Part shown: one piece after another, positions 1-9,111 of the stretch
Numbering within the stretch: position 1 is the first letter of the stretch
Layout: every line of letters begins with the position of its first letter
Source: GWE2-42-39 sp963662895
GTDB taxonomy: Bacteria; Bacteroidota; Bacteroidia; Bacteroidales; Prolixibacteraceae
Assembly (NCBI GenBank): GCA_963662895.1
Contig: OY759981.1
Coordinates: 3,224,001-3,288,000, forward strand
Reading direction: 5' to 3'
DNA length: 64,000 nucleotides
Program-made: the position numbers and the translations under genes
The notes under the pieces: generated by a model
What the model was told of the DNA's origin: nothing
Seen by the model: the letters and a program-made list of their open reading frames with translations, nothing else
Databases searched by the model: none

Positions 1-235
1 TTTTGGCCTACTGCAAAAGGAAGGCCCCCGCTGTCCGGAGGTGTTCCGGGTGCATTCACCCCGGGATTGTGCTCCTTTGTCGCTTACCCCGGGTTATTTA
101 TGTATGTCCCCTTCAGTGACAGCAAATTCCGGCGGATGGAAGCAACACCCATCAAACGGCGAAGTCATCAAACTCCTCAAACGCTCCGTCCCGAACAGGC
201 CACCAAATGTATACGATTCTATATAAATTCAACGT
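1..235. repeat. Non-coding left edge with a dispersed GC-rich repeat
   Basis: No convincing gene is seen. Positions about 8-35 (CTGCAAAAGGAAGG and what follows) and about 50-105 (GTGCATTCACCCCGGG ... CTTACCCCGGGTTA) recur in altered form at 48828-48870 and, inverted, at 48945-48990. Short open frames here are by-products of this GC-rich repeat. It looks like a REP-like dispersed element of the kind common in Bacteroidota intergenic regions; the family is not identified. Confidence 0.5.
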
Positions 236-1108
236 TTAAACACTGCCTAAGTATTTCATTCTGTATTCCTTTGCCGTTAATCCCGTTATTCCTTTGAACT
301 GCCGGTTAAAATGGGATATATTATTGTATCCTACTTCATAACAGATTCCGGAAATAGTCATGTTGTTATTTGTCAATAGCTTACATGCATGTACAACCCG
401 GATTTCATTTAAAAACAACGAATATGTTTTATGAGTCCTTGATTTGAAATACCGGCAAAACGAAGTTTTATTCATGTTTACCAGACCGGCTACCTCTTCA
501 AGCTTTATATCGCGTGAATAATTATCGACCAAAAACTCCATAACCTTGTTAATCCGTTCCGTGTCCGTACTGTTCACAGAATTTACATACCCCGGACTCG
601 AAAGCAATTCATAGCTGGTGGTTTCAGCAAAAGCTTCAAGGGTTCTGAAGAAGAGGATTAAACGTTCAATGCCATCTGCATGATATACATTTTTTATTAG
701 GGCCGATATTTTGGAATGGTCTCTTCCCTTGATTAATATTCCCTGCTGTCCCCGGATGAAAAGTTTCTTTATCCGGACAAATTCAGGTAAATCGAAAAAT
801 CCGGGCATAAGCGAATCTTCCCTGAAATGAATGACATAAACATCTACTTTGAGGTTCTCATTTCCCTGGTAAAAATCACTATCGTTTCTCCATACGTGAG
901 GGAGGTCCGGGCTAATGAACATTAAATCCCCGTCGTTAAAACTGCCAATATGGTTTCCCATCAGGCGAATGCCATAACTCTTTTCAACAAATATAATTTC
1001 ATACTCCGGATGATAATGCCACGGATAATCCATGTACGGGGTGATCTCCCTTTTCACGGTAATTGAGGAGGTTGGGGTCGAAGGTATTTTTTCAAGTTTC
1101 GGAAGCAT
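236..1108 (-). CDS. AraC-family transcriptional regulator
   Basis: A 290-aa regulator with an N-terminal cupin-type effector-binding domain (HYHPEYE at residues 31-37, DLPHVW near 68-73) and a C-terminal double helix-turn-helix AraC domain (about residues 186-290, ending with the typical ISHFNRQFKGITGLTAKEYR block). It is transcribed divergently from the six-gene sugar operon that begins at 1251, which makes it the likely activator of that operon, with the pathway sugar as effector. Length and domain order are normal for the family. The effector cannot be deduced from sequence. Confidence 0.9.
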   Translation of the reverse strand: MLPKLEKIPSTPTSSITVKREITPYMDYPWHYHPEYEIIFVEKSYGIRLMGNHIGSFNDGDLMFISPDLPHVWRNDSDFYQGNENLKVDVYVIHFREDSLMPGFFDLPEFVRIKKLFIRGQQGILIKGRDHSKISALIKNVYHADGIERLILFFRTLEAFAETTSYELLSSPGYVNSVNSTDTERINKVMEFLVDNYSRDIKLEEVAGLVNMNKTSFCRYFKSRTHKTYSLFLNEIRVVHACKLLTNNNMTISGICYEVGYNNISHFNRQFKGITGLTAKEYRMKYLGSV

Positions 1109-1156
1109 TTGTGTGCTTTAAATTGCTTTTTTGTTCTGTGTTTTTAAATAATAATG

Positions 1157-1187
1157 CAAATATAGTGTCATTACTTGAAAAACAAGT
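1157..1187 (-). promoter_or_regulatory. Predicted promoter of the araC-type gene with overlapping inverted repeat
   Basis: Read on the minus strand this is TTG (1183-1185), 18 bp, TATATTTG (1157-1164), matching the Bacteroidota consensus TTG-N18..20-TAnnTTTG, 49 bp upstream of the start codon. The inverted repeat ACTTG-N5-CAAGT (1173-1187) overlaps the -33 element and could be an operator for the AraC protein. This is inference from consensus only. Confidence 0.5.
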
Positions 1188-1212
1188 CGTTTTCTTCGAT
1201 TGGTTATGTCGA

Positions 1213-1220
1213 TAATTTTG
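1213..1220 (+). promoter_or_regulatory. Predicted -7 element of the sugar operon
   Basis: TAATTTTG matches the Bacteroidota -7 consensus TAnnTTTG and lies 30 bp before the transporter start codon. No well-spaced TTG -33 element was found, which would fit a promoter that needs an activator such as the divergent AraC protein. Confidence 0.4.
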
Positions 1221-1250
1221 AGGGATATAAATCAGTTTTAAGCAAAGAAA

Positions 1251-2435
1251 ATGAAAAAGATGTATCCGGTTTACCTGATTTTCCTGTCGATGGGGATGAT
1301 TGATGCAGTAGGGCCAATGGTGAGCCTGGCCAAAGAATCATTCAACATTTCGATTGCGATGGCTACCTTATTGCCATTGCTTGGCTATTTGATGTACGGG
1401 ATTTTGTCGATTCCGATGGGGGTGTTACAGGACAAAAAGGGAAAGATATTTATCCTGAAGACAGGGCTTGTCATTGCATTCACAGGGCTGGCCATTCCGG
1501 TGCTTTCCGGCATGTACGGGCACTTGACCGTTGTGAATGGTTCATTGCTTCAGTTCTATAAAATACTGATGGCTATCCTGCTTCTCGGGGCAGGAGGTTC
1601 TATTTTGCAGGTCGCCGGGAATCCGTTTATCCGTGATATTTCCGATGAAGGGCACTATTCCGGAAGCCTTTCAATGGCTCAGTCCTTTATAACAGTAGGC
1701 TCTTCTCTGGGTTTTTTACTGCCTACTGTGATGCTCCATTTGTTTGGCTTCGACTGGAGTATTTTGTTCCCGGTATATATCTGTATCGTATTGGTCAGCT
1801 TTATCTGGCTTAATACTTCCGGTCTTACCGAAAACAGGAATAACACGGAACACCATGCTTCATTAAAATCGTGTCTGAGTTTACTAAAAAACAGGTATGT
1901 GCTTGCCATGGTGCTGGGTATCTTTATTTATTGTGGCGTCGAAATATCAATGAGTTCCCATGTTCCTATCCTTCTGAAAGAAAAATATATGATTTCAGTA
2001 GAACGGATGGGTCTTCTGATAAGCTGGTCGTTGTTTTATCTTCCGATTTTGTTAGGCCGGTTTTTGGGGTCATTTATCATGAAGGTAATAGCCCCTAAAC
2101 GTTTGCTCCTGATTACCGGAATCGTTGCTTTTGCCGGTGTCCTGATGATCTTTACAGACTCGTATGCCGTGACATTAACCGGTATTCTTCTGGTTGGCCT
2201 TGGATTTGCAAATATTTTCCCGCTTATCTTTTCGCTGACCATTGAGCACATGCCAGAACACACTAATGAATTATCGGGCCTAATGGTTTCGTCCATTGCA
2301 GGAGGCGCTTTTATTCCGCCGGTCATGGGGCTGGTGGCCGACAATACGTCTGTCTCGGTCGCATTTATCGTCCCGCTGCTCTGTATATCGTATTTAATCT
2401 TCGTTGCAATTATTAATAACAGAAAAACCATTTAA
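1251..2435 (+). CDS. MFS sugar transporter, FucP/GluP-like
   Basis: A 394-aa hydrophobic protein with about 12 predicted transmembrane segments and the MFS cytoplasmic-loop pattern (GVLQDKKGK near residues 57-65, a variant of GxxxDRxGR). The overall pattern is that of sugar:proton symporters of the fucose permease type. It is the first gene of the operon and is 5 bp from the isomerase gene, so it probably imports the sugar that the downstream enzymes process. Substrate unknown. Inner-membrane location. Confidence 0.8.
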   Translation: MKKMYPVYLIFLSMGMIDAVGPMVSLAKESFNISIAMATLLPLLGYLMYGILSIPMGVLQDKKGKIFILKTGLVIAFTGLAIPVLSGMYGHLTVVNGSLLQFYKILMAILLLGAGGSILQVAGNPFIRDISDEGHYSGSLSMAQSFITVGSSLGFLLPTVMLHLFGFDWSILFPVYICIVLVSFIWLNTSGLTENRNNTEHHASLKSCLSLLKNRYVLAMVLGIFIYCGVEISMSSHVPILLKEKYMISVERMGLLISWSLFYLPILLGRFLGSFIMKVIAPKRLLLITGIVAFAGVLMIFTDSYAVTLTGILLVGLGFANIFPLIFSLTIEHMPEHTNELSGLMVSSIAGGAFIPPVMGLVADNTSVSVAFIVPLLCISYLIFVAIINNRKTI

Positions 2436-2440
2436 AAGAA

Positions 2441-3799
2441 ATGAAAAAATATTTGGCAAAAACAGCATTTGTCGGGTTTGGTGAAATCAATTCGCCCCAG
2501 CAATTAATTAACGAAAAATGTAGGACTGCCCGTGAAGAAATCGAGTCATTGGGCATCCCGTTGGTAACCACCGCTCATGTGACCGATGACCCGGAAGGGA
2601 AAGATGTCAGGAGAGCCATTGACGATCTGAAAAAGGAAGGATTTAATGCCTTGATTGTATGTGTGGCCGGATGGATTCCCTCCCATGCAGTAATTGCGAT
2701 TACTGAAGAGTTTAAAGATAAACCAATGATCTTATGGGGACTGGCCGGCGATATGGAAGAAGGCCGCGTGGTTACTGCAGCCCCGCAGGCCGGTACGACT
2801 GCCCTGAGGAAAGTGTTCGAAGACCTTGGATATAAATTCAGGTATGTGTATAACATTATTGGCAACCCGTCGCCCCTTGATAAAATTAAAAATTTTATCG
2901 TGGCAGCGAATGCCGCAAAAGCCCTCAGGAAGACCAAAGTCGGCATGATGGGCTATCGTGATATGAAACTTTACAACACGTTGTACGAAGGTCTTTCCCT
3001 GAAATCGAAAGTCGGGGTTGAAGTCGATTTTTTTGAAATGATGGAGATGTACCGGCAAAGCGAAAAAGTTGACAACAGGGAGGTTGATCGTTTATTAGCT
3101 AAAATAAAGGCCGAATGGAATTTTGAAAAAGAAGTGGATGAGGAATTCCTGAAAAAAGGGATTACCTATTATTTCGCGGTTAAACATATTGTCGAAGAAA
3201 AGGGATTTAACGCCATTTCGCTAAAAGATGTGGACGGGATGAAAAAAATACTGGATTTTCCTCCGGCCATGATTTTTATGCTCCTTTCTGATGAGATGAA
3301 TGTATGTACCATTCCTGAAAACGATGCGATGGGAGCAGTAACCCAACTGGTTGTAAAAGAACTTACCGGGCAATGCGCAGCATACCTCGAATTTTATGAA
3401 TTTTTCGAAAACAGTGTTTTGTTAGGCGTTCCCGACTTTGTTCCGGCAGAAGTGGTTGACGGAAAAGTAAAAGTCACAGCCGCTGCGTTTGGCGGAATAC
3501 CGGGAGGACTTCTGAATATTTCAACCTTAAAAACCGGCCAATTAACCTTTGCCCGTTTGTCGAATACCGGCAGCGAATATACCATGCATGTTTGTACCGG
3601 CGAAGGAAAGTTAAAAGCCTGGGAAGAAACCGGATGGGATAAACCTGCTCCGCAACTGCCAAGCCTGGATATTTTCCTGGATACACCGGTCGATGAGTTT
3701 GCTCAAAAGATTTCAGGGCAACATTACATTATTGCCTATGGTGACCATACTGAAACGATAAAGAATTACTGCTGGCTGGCAGATATAAAAGTGGTATAA
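2441..3799 (+). CDS. L-fucose/L-arabinose isomerase family protein
   Basis: A 452-aa protein with the fold pattern of fucose/arabinose isomerases: an N-terminal Rossmann-like region with a DVRRAIDDLKKEGFNALIVCVAGW block and a C-terminal region with PENDAMGAVTQLVVKELTG, resembling the metal-site neighbourhood of the family. It is shorter than true FucI (about 590 aa) or AraA (about 500 aa) and belongs to the poorly characterised branch. The probable reaction is aldose-ketose isomerisation of the imported sugar. It abuts the kinase gene directly (stop at 3799, next start at 3800), indicating co-translation. The substrate cannot be assigned. Confidence 0.75.
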   Translation: MKKYLAKTAFVGFGEINSPQQLINEKCRTAREEIESLGIPLVTTAHVTDDPEGKDVRRAIDDLKKEGFNALIVCVAGWIPSHAVIAITEEFKDKPMILWGLAGDMEEGRVVTAAPQAGTTALRKVFEDLGYKFRYVYNIIGNPSPLDKIKNFIVAANAAKALRKTKVGMMGYRDMKLYNTLYEGLSLKSKVGVEVDFFEMMEMYRQSEKVDNREVDRLLAKIKAEWNFEKEVDEEFLKKGITYYFAVKHIVEEKGFNAISLKDVDGMKKILDFPPAMIFMLLSDEMNVCTIPENDAMGAVTQLVVKELTGQCAAYLEFYEFFENSVLLGVPDFVPAEVVDGKVKVTAAAFGGIPGGLLNISTLKTGQLTFARLSNTGSEYTMHVCTGEGKLKAWEETGWDKPAPQLPSLDIFLDTPVDEFAQKISGQHYIIAYGDHTETIKNYCWLADIKVV

Positions 3800-4957
3800 A
3801 TGTCGGTTAAAATAAAGAAATACGATGCTGTCGTTGCCGGGTACACCTGTGTGGACATGGTTCCCGGCTTTTTAAAAAATGATGAGACAAATAATATCTC
3901 CGATCTGTTAAAACCAGGTAAGCTGATTGAGATCGGAGGGATGGATATTGTCCTGGGAGGCGCGGTCCCTAATACCGGCCTGCTCATGAAACATTTTGGT
4001 AACACGGTTTTCCTGAACGGTTTAACCGGCACAGATATAATCGGACAAATTGCTGAAGAATGTTTTAACAAGTACGGGGCTTCTGAAGGAATCATAAAAA
4101 CGGACGAGGCCGGTACAGCATACAGCATTGTAATCGCCCCGCCCGGAATCGACCGTATATTTCTGGAATCGCCGGGTTGCAACCGGATATTTAATGCCGG
4201 GCATATTAATTTTGATGCCGTGGCAGATGCCCGTTTGTTTCATTTTGGCTATCCTCCCCTTTTACGGCAATTTTACCTGGACGAAGGGGCTCAGCTCATG
4301 GAAATGTATCGGAAAGTACACGAAACGGGTGTCGTTACTTCGCTCGATTTTAGTTTGCCTGACCCGGAAAGCGAATCAGGAAAAGCAGACTGGAGAAGGA
4401 TTATGCAAAAGGCCCTGCCTTATGTTGACATATTTGTTCCCAGCCTTGAAGAGCTTATTCTGATAATAATGCCCGGTAAGTATTCCGAAATACAGGCAAA
4501 CTGTAAGAATTCTGATTTTGAGGACGAGGTTCCAACAGAACTTGTCAGGGAACTTGGAGCACAGGTCGTTGAACTTGGTGTCAGAATTTTACTGATAAAG
4601 ATGGGGAAACGCGGAATTTATTTTCGGACAGGAGATGTTGAGGCTGTAAACAGAAAGTTGGGAAATACTTTACCTCCTGCTCACTGGAATAACCGGGAAT
4701 TTTTATGTCCTTCTTACCAGGCCGACAGTTCAAAAATCAGAAACGCTTCGGGGGCCGGGGATACTGCAATTGCAGCATTCCTCTCTTCGGTTTTAAATGC
4801 CGATAAACCGGAGACTGCTGTCAAATACGCAACGATTGCCGGGAGGAACAGCCTGTATTGTGACAGTATCTTCGACAACATGAGTAGCTGGGAAGAGCTG
4901 ACCCGGGAAATTAACTCAGAATCAAACGAACTTATTCTTTTTAATAATGAAAGATAA
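3800..4957 (+). CDS. PfkB-family carbohydrate kinase
   Basis: A 385-aa ribokinase/PfkB-family kinase. The C-terminal signature NASGAGDTAIAAF (about residues 314-326) holds the catalytic Asp and anion hole, and the N-terminal region has the family GG motif (VLGGAVPNTGLL). It is longer than a typical PfkB kinase (about 310 aa), with extra sequence near residues 225-290. Placed between an isomerase and a SIS-domain protein, it should phosphorylate the ketose made by the upstream enzyme. Its end overlaps the next gene by 11 bp, consistent with translational coupling. Confidence 0.85.
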   Translation: MSVKIKKYDAVVAGYTCVDMVPGFLKNDETNNISDLLKPGKLIEIGGMDIVLGGAVPNTGLLMKHFGNTVFLNGLTGTDIIGQIAEECFNKYGASEGIIKTDEAGTAYSIVIAPPGIDRIFLESPGCNRIFNAGHINFDAVADARLFHFGYPPLLRQFYLDEGAQLMEMYRKVHETGVVTSLDFSLPDPESESGKADWRRIMQKALPYVDIFVPSLEELILIIMPGKYSEIQANCKNSDFEDEVPTELVRELGAQVVELGVRILLIKMGKRGIYFRTGDVEAVNRKLGNTLPPAHWNNREFLCPSYQADSSKIRNASGAGDTAIAAFLSSVLNADKPETAVKYATIAGRNSLYCDSIFDNMSSWEELTREINSESNELILFNNER

Positions 4958-5543
4958 ATCACTACAGTTAAGTAAAGAATCTCTCCGGATAGAGAGTAAA
5001 GCCATATCGGATATTCTTGAATACATGGATATGGAAAGTTTTGGCAAAGCGGTTGACATTTTAAGTACCTGTCCGAAAATAATAACCTGTGCCAGCGGAT
5101 CATCCGGGATCGCGGCAAAGAAATTTTCACACTCATTGTGTTGTATCGAACGGAGCGCGCAGTTTCTGAGCCCGGCCGAGGCAGTACACGGAGGTCTGGG
5201 GTGCGTTAAAAAAGGCGATGCCGTGGTGATGGTTTCCCGCGGGGGAAAGACCGTTGAGTTACTTCCGGTCATTGATGTCTGCAATAAGAAAGAAGCAATT
5301 CTGATTGCAGTTACTGAGAATTATCATTCTCCTTTAGCTGAAAAGGCGCAGATCGTTCTTCCTCTTAAAATTGAAAGGGAGAGCGACAAGTACAATGTGA
5401 TGGCCACAGCAAGTTTTATTGCCACTGTGGCCATATTCGATGCCCTGCTGGCAGCAATTATGGAAGAGACCGGTTACCGGGTCGAACAGTTTTCGTTGAT
5501 CCATCCGGGAGGGGCAGTAGGGGAGAGGCTTAATAAAAAGTGA
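4947..5543 (+). CDS. SIS-domain sugar-phosphate isomerase (KdsD/GutQ-like, no CBS domains)
   Basis: A 198-aa single SIS domain. It has the phosphosugar-binding CASGSSGIAAKKFSHSLCC block near residues 49-67, VMVSRGGKTVELLPVI near 91-106, and the arabinose-5-phosphate isomerase-type C-terminal motif HPGGAVGERL. True KdsD/GutQ proteins carry two CBS domains after the SIS domain; these are absent here. It is embedded in the sugar operon (11-bp overlap upstream, 39 bp to the next gene), so a catabolic aldose/ketose phosphate isomerase role is more likely than lipopolysaccharide Kdo synthesis. Confidence 0.8.
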   Translation: MKDKSLQLSKESLRIESKAISDILEYMDMESFGKAVDILSTCPKIITCASGSSGIAAKKFSHSLCCIERSAQFLSPAEAVHGGLGCVKKGDAVVMVSRGGKTVELLPVIDVCNKKEAILIAVTENYHSPLAEKAQIVLPLKIERESDKYNVMATASFIATVAIFDALLAAIMEETGYRVEQFSLIHPGGAVGERLNKK

Positions 5544-5582
5544 GAACAGTAATAAACAAACCAGTCAATAAAAAGAAGAGAT

Positions 5583-6287
5583 ATGTATAAAGGATTAAAG
5601 ATAGAGCCGCCTTTTTTTGAGATAGGGCCGAAAGCATTTATGTACGGGGAGCGGATGTTAAAGCTGGCACAAGCCGCTGATAAAGCATCCGCGAAATACG
5701 ATGTGCGAATTATCCTGACTCCGCAATACACCGACATTCAGATGCTGGTACAAGCTACGGAGCACCTGCTTATTTTCGCCCAGCATATGGACCCTTTGCC
5801 CATTGGGAGAGGACTTGGCTCGGTACTTCCCGAAGCAGTCAAGGCAGCCGGAGCAGTGGGAGTGATGCTCAACCATGCTGAAAAGCCAATGAGTACCGGC
5901 GACCTGAGCAAGGCCATTAAGCGGGCCGATGAAGTGGGACTGGTATCGATTGTCTGTGCCGATTCGATGGAAGAAGCAACGGCAATTGCCCATTTTTCGC
6001 CGAACATCATTGTTGCAGAGCCGACAGAACTGATAGGCACGGGCCAGACCAGCGACGAACAATATGTGATTGAAACCACATTGGCAATAAAAAGGGTCAA
6101 CCCGGAAATACAGGTATTGCCTGCCGCCGGCATAAAGAACGGGAACGATGTTTATAAAATGATCAAAGCAGGGGCTGAAGCAACCGGTACCACCAGCGGG
6201 ATCATGAAAGCAGAAAAACCGGAAGCGATGATGGAAGAAATGATCCGTGCTGCACGCATGGCATGGGATGAAGTACACAGAAAATAA
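5583..6287 (+). CDS. Archaeal-type triosephosphate isomerase homologue with altered active site
   Basis: A 234-aa TIM barrel close in length and motifs to the short archaeal triosephosphate isomerases: the catalytic-His motif LNHAEKPM (about residues 98-105), the catalytic-Glu loop AEPTELIGTG (about 140-149) and the phosphate-binding TSGIMKAEKP (about 200-209). By eye, the N-terminal Asn-x-Lys of real TIM is replaced by a PPFFEIGPK stretch, so the substrate-binding lysine is absent or displaced. It may act on another ketose phosphate, for example a tetrulose or pentulose phosphate, or have lyase activity. It is preceded by an AGAAG-like ribosome-binding region. Confidence 0.7.
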   Translation: MYKGLKIEPPFFEIGPKAFMYGERMLKLAQAADKASAKYDVRIILTPQYTDIQMLVQATEHLLIFAQHMDPLPIGRGLGSVLPEAVKAAGAVGVMLNHAEKPMSTGDLSKAIKRADEVGLVSIVCADSMEEATAIAHFSPNIIVAEPTELIGTGQTSDEQYVIETTLAIKRVNPEIQVLPAAGIKNGNDVYKMIKAGAEATGTTSGIMKAEKPEAMMEEMIRAARMAWDEVHRK

Positions 6288-6339
6288 GAAGAAAAGACAT
6301 AAATTAATTACAAAAACTAAATTACAAAAAGATTGAAAG

Positions 6340-6840
6340 ATGAAAATTTACAGAGATTCAATTGAAGTACAGTCAAAAGATCACAGGCCTGATTTTCACA
6401 ATGTAACAGAAGGAGTAAAGAAGATTATGGAAGAATCAGGAATAAAAAACGGGATATGTGTGGTTTATTCGCACCATACGACCTGTTCGGTAATGACCCA
6501 GGAATGTTCGCATGACCTGAATTATTTTGGCCGGGAATATTTACAGCAGGATTTGAACAACATCATGGAACGGTTGGTTCCGACCTGCCGTTGCGAAGGA
6601 CAATACCTCCATCCGGGGCCGAAACATATTGACTTTGCGCTGACTTTCCCTGACGAGGAACCCAAAGGAAGCCTGAATACAGATGCCCATTTGCGTTCGG
6701 TATTTTTCGGGCGTTCGGAAACCATTGTCATTGTTGACGGGAAGCTGGATTTGGGTGATTTTGGTTTTATTTATTTTGTCGACTGGGATCAGATTCGCGA
6801 ACGCAAACGGGTTTGCCAGGTGCAGATAATTGGGGAATAA
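6340..6840 (+). CDS. YjbQ/UPF0047 family protein
   Basis: A 166-aa protein with the hallmark YjbQ motifs: YSHHTTCSV (about residues 43-51), LNTDAHLRSVFFGRSE (about 112-127) and DGKLDLGDFGFIYFVDWDQ (about 133-151). The family is small and has a reported thiamin-phosphate synthase-like side activity, but its physiological role is unsettled. As the last gene of the sugar operon, with a TIM-like protein upstream, it may perform an unassigned step on a phosphosugar or detoxify a product. It is about 25 residues longer than typical YjbQ. Confidence 0.8.
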   Translation: MKIYRDSIEVQSKDHRPDFHNVTEGVKKIMEESGIKNGICVVYSHHTTCSVMTQECSHDLNYFGREYLQQDLNNIMERLVPTCRCEGQYLHPGPKHIDFALTFPDEEPKGSLNTDAHLRSVFFGRSETIVIVDGKLDLGDFGFIYFVDWDQIRERKRVCQVQIIGE

Positions 6841-7210
6841 TATTTTGAAAAAATAACTTACCCCATATTGCAGGTATAAATCCATAACTTTTTGATTTTA
6901 AGAAGAATCATTTTTGAAAAATTCAGCAGGTACCACTAATATGACACTGGTGACCCAATGTAAAATGTAAATAATCAAGGATTACGTTGTGTTATTTTTT
7001 TATACCTTTATACCCACTAAAAATAATTGGATGTTTAATTCGGATATTGTTCGGTAAACAATCTGTACTTCTTGTATAGATTGTATCATTGTTCGTTCTC
7101 GGATAATCCTTTTCGAGAGCAGTTTTTTATTGAGTTAATTTAAGTTTTAATCTGTGTACAATGATGAAAGTATTGTAATGCTTTTCGTGTATGCAACAAA
7201 ATAAAAGAAA
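6841..7210. other. Intergenic region with a weak terminator-like hairpin
   Basis: No gene is seen in these 370 bp. TCTCG (7097-7101) and CGAGA (7114-7118) form a 5-bp stem followed by a T6 run (7123-7128), a weak intrinsic-terminator candidate on the plus strand. It lies rather far from the yjbQ-like stop codon. Otherwise the stretch is AT-rich and unremarkable. Confidence 0.35.
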
Positions 7211-7981
7211 ATGAACAACGAAAAACAAACAATTCACGAATTTGACTTGAATATTATTTACGATTTTTTTTCAAATACAGAACGTCAAGGCCCCGGAAGT
7301 CCTGAAGAAACGCTTAAAGCATTGGGTTTCATAGACGGTCTTACCGAAAAGTCCAAAATTGCCGATATTGGTTGTGGAACAGGTGGACAAACAATGGTAT
7401 TGGGTGAAAACACACAATGTGAGATTATAGGTGTTGATACCTGGCCCGATTTTATAAATCAATTCAACCAGAATGTCCAAATCAAAAATCTTCAAGATAG
7501 AGTGAAAGGCATTGTCGGCAATATGGAAAATCTTCCGTTTCAAGAAGAAGAATTAGACTTGATTTGGTCAGAAGGTGCAATTTATAACATTGGATTTGAG
7601 CGTGGACTGAACAAATGGCGAAAATTTCTGAAACAGGGCGGATATATCGCTGTTACGGAAAACACTTGGTTTACTGAAAAGCGACCTGCCGAAATTCAGG
7701 AATTTTGGCAAAAAATCTATCCTGAAATAGACACAATACCGAATAAGGTTGCTCAAATGCAAAAAGCAGGCTATCTTCCGATAGCCACTTATATCTTGCC
7801 CGAAACTATTTGGACAGACTATTATAACTGGCAAACATTGAGACGAGAATCCTTTTTGAAAAAATATGATGGGAACAATTCCATAAAAGAATTTGTCGCA
7901 TCCATGCGATATGAGGCAGAGTTATATTGCAAATATAAAGCACATTATGGCTATATGTTTTATATCGGCAAGAAGATTTAA
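7211..7981 (+). CDS. Class I SAM-dependent methyltransferase
   Basis: A 256-aa methyltransferase. Motif I is KIADIGCGTGGQT (about residues 48-60), the acidic end of beta-2 is IIGVDTW (about 74-80), and NMENLPFQEEELDLIWSEGA (about 105-124) covers motifs II-III. It resembles small-molecule methyltransferases common in Bacteroides. It stands alone with 370 bp upstream, so it is probably a separate transcription unit. The substrate cannot be inferred. Confidence 0.85.
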   Translation: MNNEKQTIHEFDLNIIYDFFSNTERQGPGSPEETLKALGFIDGLTEKSKIADIGCGTGGQTMVLGENTQCEIIGVDTWPDFINQFNQNVQIKNLQDRVKGIVGNMENLPFQEEELDLIWSEGAIYNIGFERGLNKWRKFLKQGGYIAVTENTWFTEKRPAEIQEFWQKIYPEIDTIPNKVAQMQKAGYLPIATYILPETIWTDYYNWQTLRRESFLKKYDGNNSIKEFVASMRYEAELYCKYKAHYGYMFYIGKKI

Positions 7982-8582
7982 AATGTGAATTTGAAAATTC
8001 CTTTCGTGTGTGAGCTTTTACGCACGAAAGGTTTTTCTGCTCATTTTGCAAAAAGACAAGGGGACAAATGCCTGCCGAAATACTGCCGACATCTGTTTGA
8101 CATTAAACAAGAAGTTACTTTCACTTTTCTTGAAAAACCTGCTTGTTTTGTATATGCAAAACTTAATTATGACCATTAACAAGTATATCGATTTATCGTT
8201 ACAAGTAAGGCATCAGGAAGATGCAGAACAACGATATTTAAATTTTCATAGATCGTTCTGGCATATCCGGCAACGTATCCCCCGGTATTTAATAGCCTCT
8301 TTGGGGTAACGCCTCTGCCTTTAAGCCGTATCAGAAGGCAATTGGTAAAAAATAGTTTCTTGCCATATGGTAACTTAGTTTGCCGGAATTATTTCTTCCT
8401 TTGCTGAAAAATAATATCAGTAACCATGAAAAAACAAGGAATCAATTCATCAGAAAGAACCCTTCAAATATTTCAAATGGTAAGCATTTTGGTGCCATCA
8501 ATCTGCTATGTTGTTATTGTCCATTGATCTGTCAAAAATAGCCAGTAATAATTACGTGCAGAGCTTTCATAAAAACTAATTA
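7982..8582. other. Intergenic region without recognisable gene
   Basis: Six hundred bases that contain only short open frames with no recognisable motif. No strong hairpin or repeat was seen. It may hold a decayed gene. Confidence 0.4.
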
Positions 8583-9092
8583 ATGAAACATATGATTTGT
8601 AATTCAGGAAAATTTTTATTGTTCGAGCAGCTTTGGATGCAGGTATCCTTTAATGGTATATTTATCATTGGCTTTTTATCCATCCTGCAATTTAACTGGA
8701 TAATTGCGGTATCTTATCTGATTTTATTTCCATTTATTGGAATCCTCTATTTTATTATGCATTTGTGGCTTTGCCCCCGGTGCCCGCATATAAAAGATCA
8801 TTCGGCATGTGTACAATTACCACCTTTTCTGACCCAAAGAATATATAAGAAAGGGGTTAACGGCCCGCTGAGCCGATCCCGAAAAGCTGGCTTTTTTATA
8901 GTGCTTTATGGCATTCTGGTTGTCCCTGTATATTGGGTTGTGCAAACAAATTATTTATGGATACCCTTTTGGTTTTTAGGTACAATGCACTATGGGGCAT
9001 ATTTTGTGTGGTTTTGTAAGCGTTGCCTGAACGTTGCCTGTCCTCAAAATTTGAATTTCAAGCTAAAGTATGCCAATAAACCTAGCTGCTAA
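8583..9092 (+). CDS. Small Cys-rich integral membrane protein, unknown function
   Basis: A 169-aa protein not recognised as a named family. There are about four hydrophobic segments (about residues 22-40, 42-62, 103-120 and 123-142). Two cysteine clusters follow membrane segments: CPRCPHIKDHSAC (about 65-77) and CKRCLNVACPQN (about 146-157). Two CxxC motifs plus further Cys/His suggest metal or Fe-S binding on one face of the membrane. It is isolated, without an operon partner, so no function is proposed. Confidence 0.6.
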   Translation: MKHMICNSGKFLLFEQLWMQVSFNGIFIIGFLSILQFNWIIAVSYLILFPFIGILYFIMHLWLCPRCPHIKDHSACVQLPPFLTQRIYKKGVNGPLSRSRKAGFFIVLYGILVVPVYWVVQTNYLWIPFWFLGTMHYGAYFVWFCKRCLNVACPQNLNFKLKYANKPSC

Positions 9093-9111
9093 TTTTTTAG
9101 GATATATTTAA

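Noticed and set aside
5658..6278. 206-aa minus-strand open frame inside the TIM-like gene
   Set aside because: Antisense shadow of a well-conserved coding sequence, with atypical composition (His/Phe/Cys-rich).
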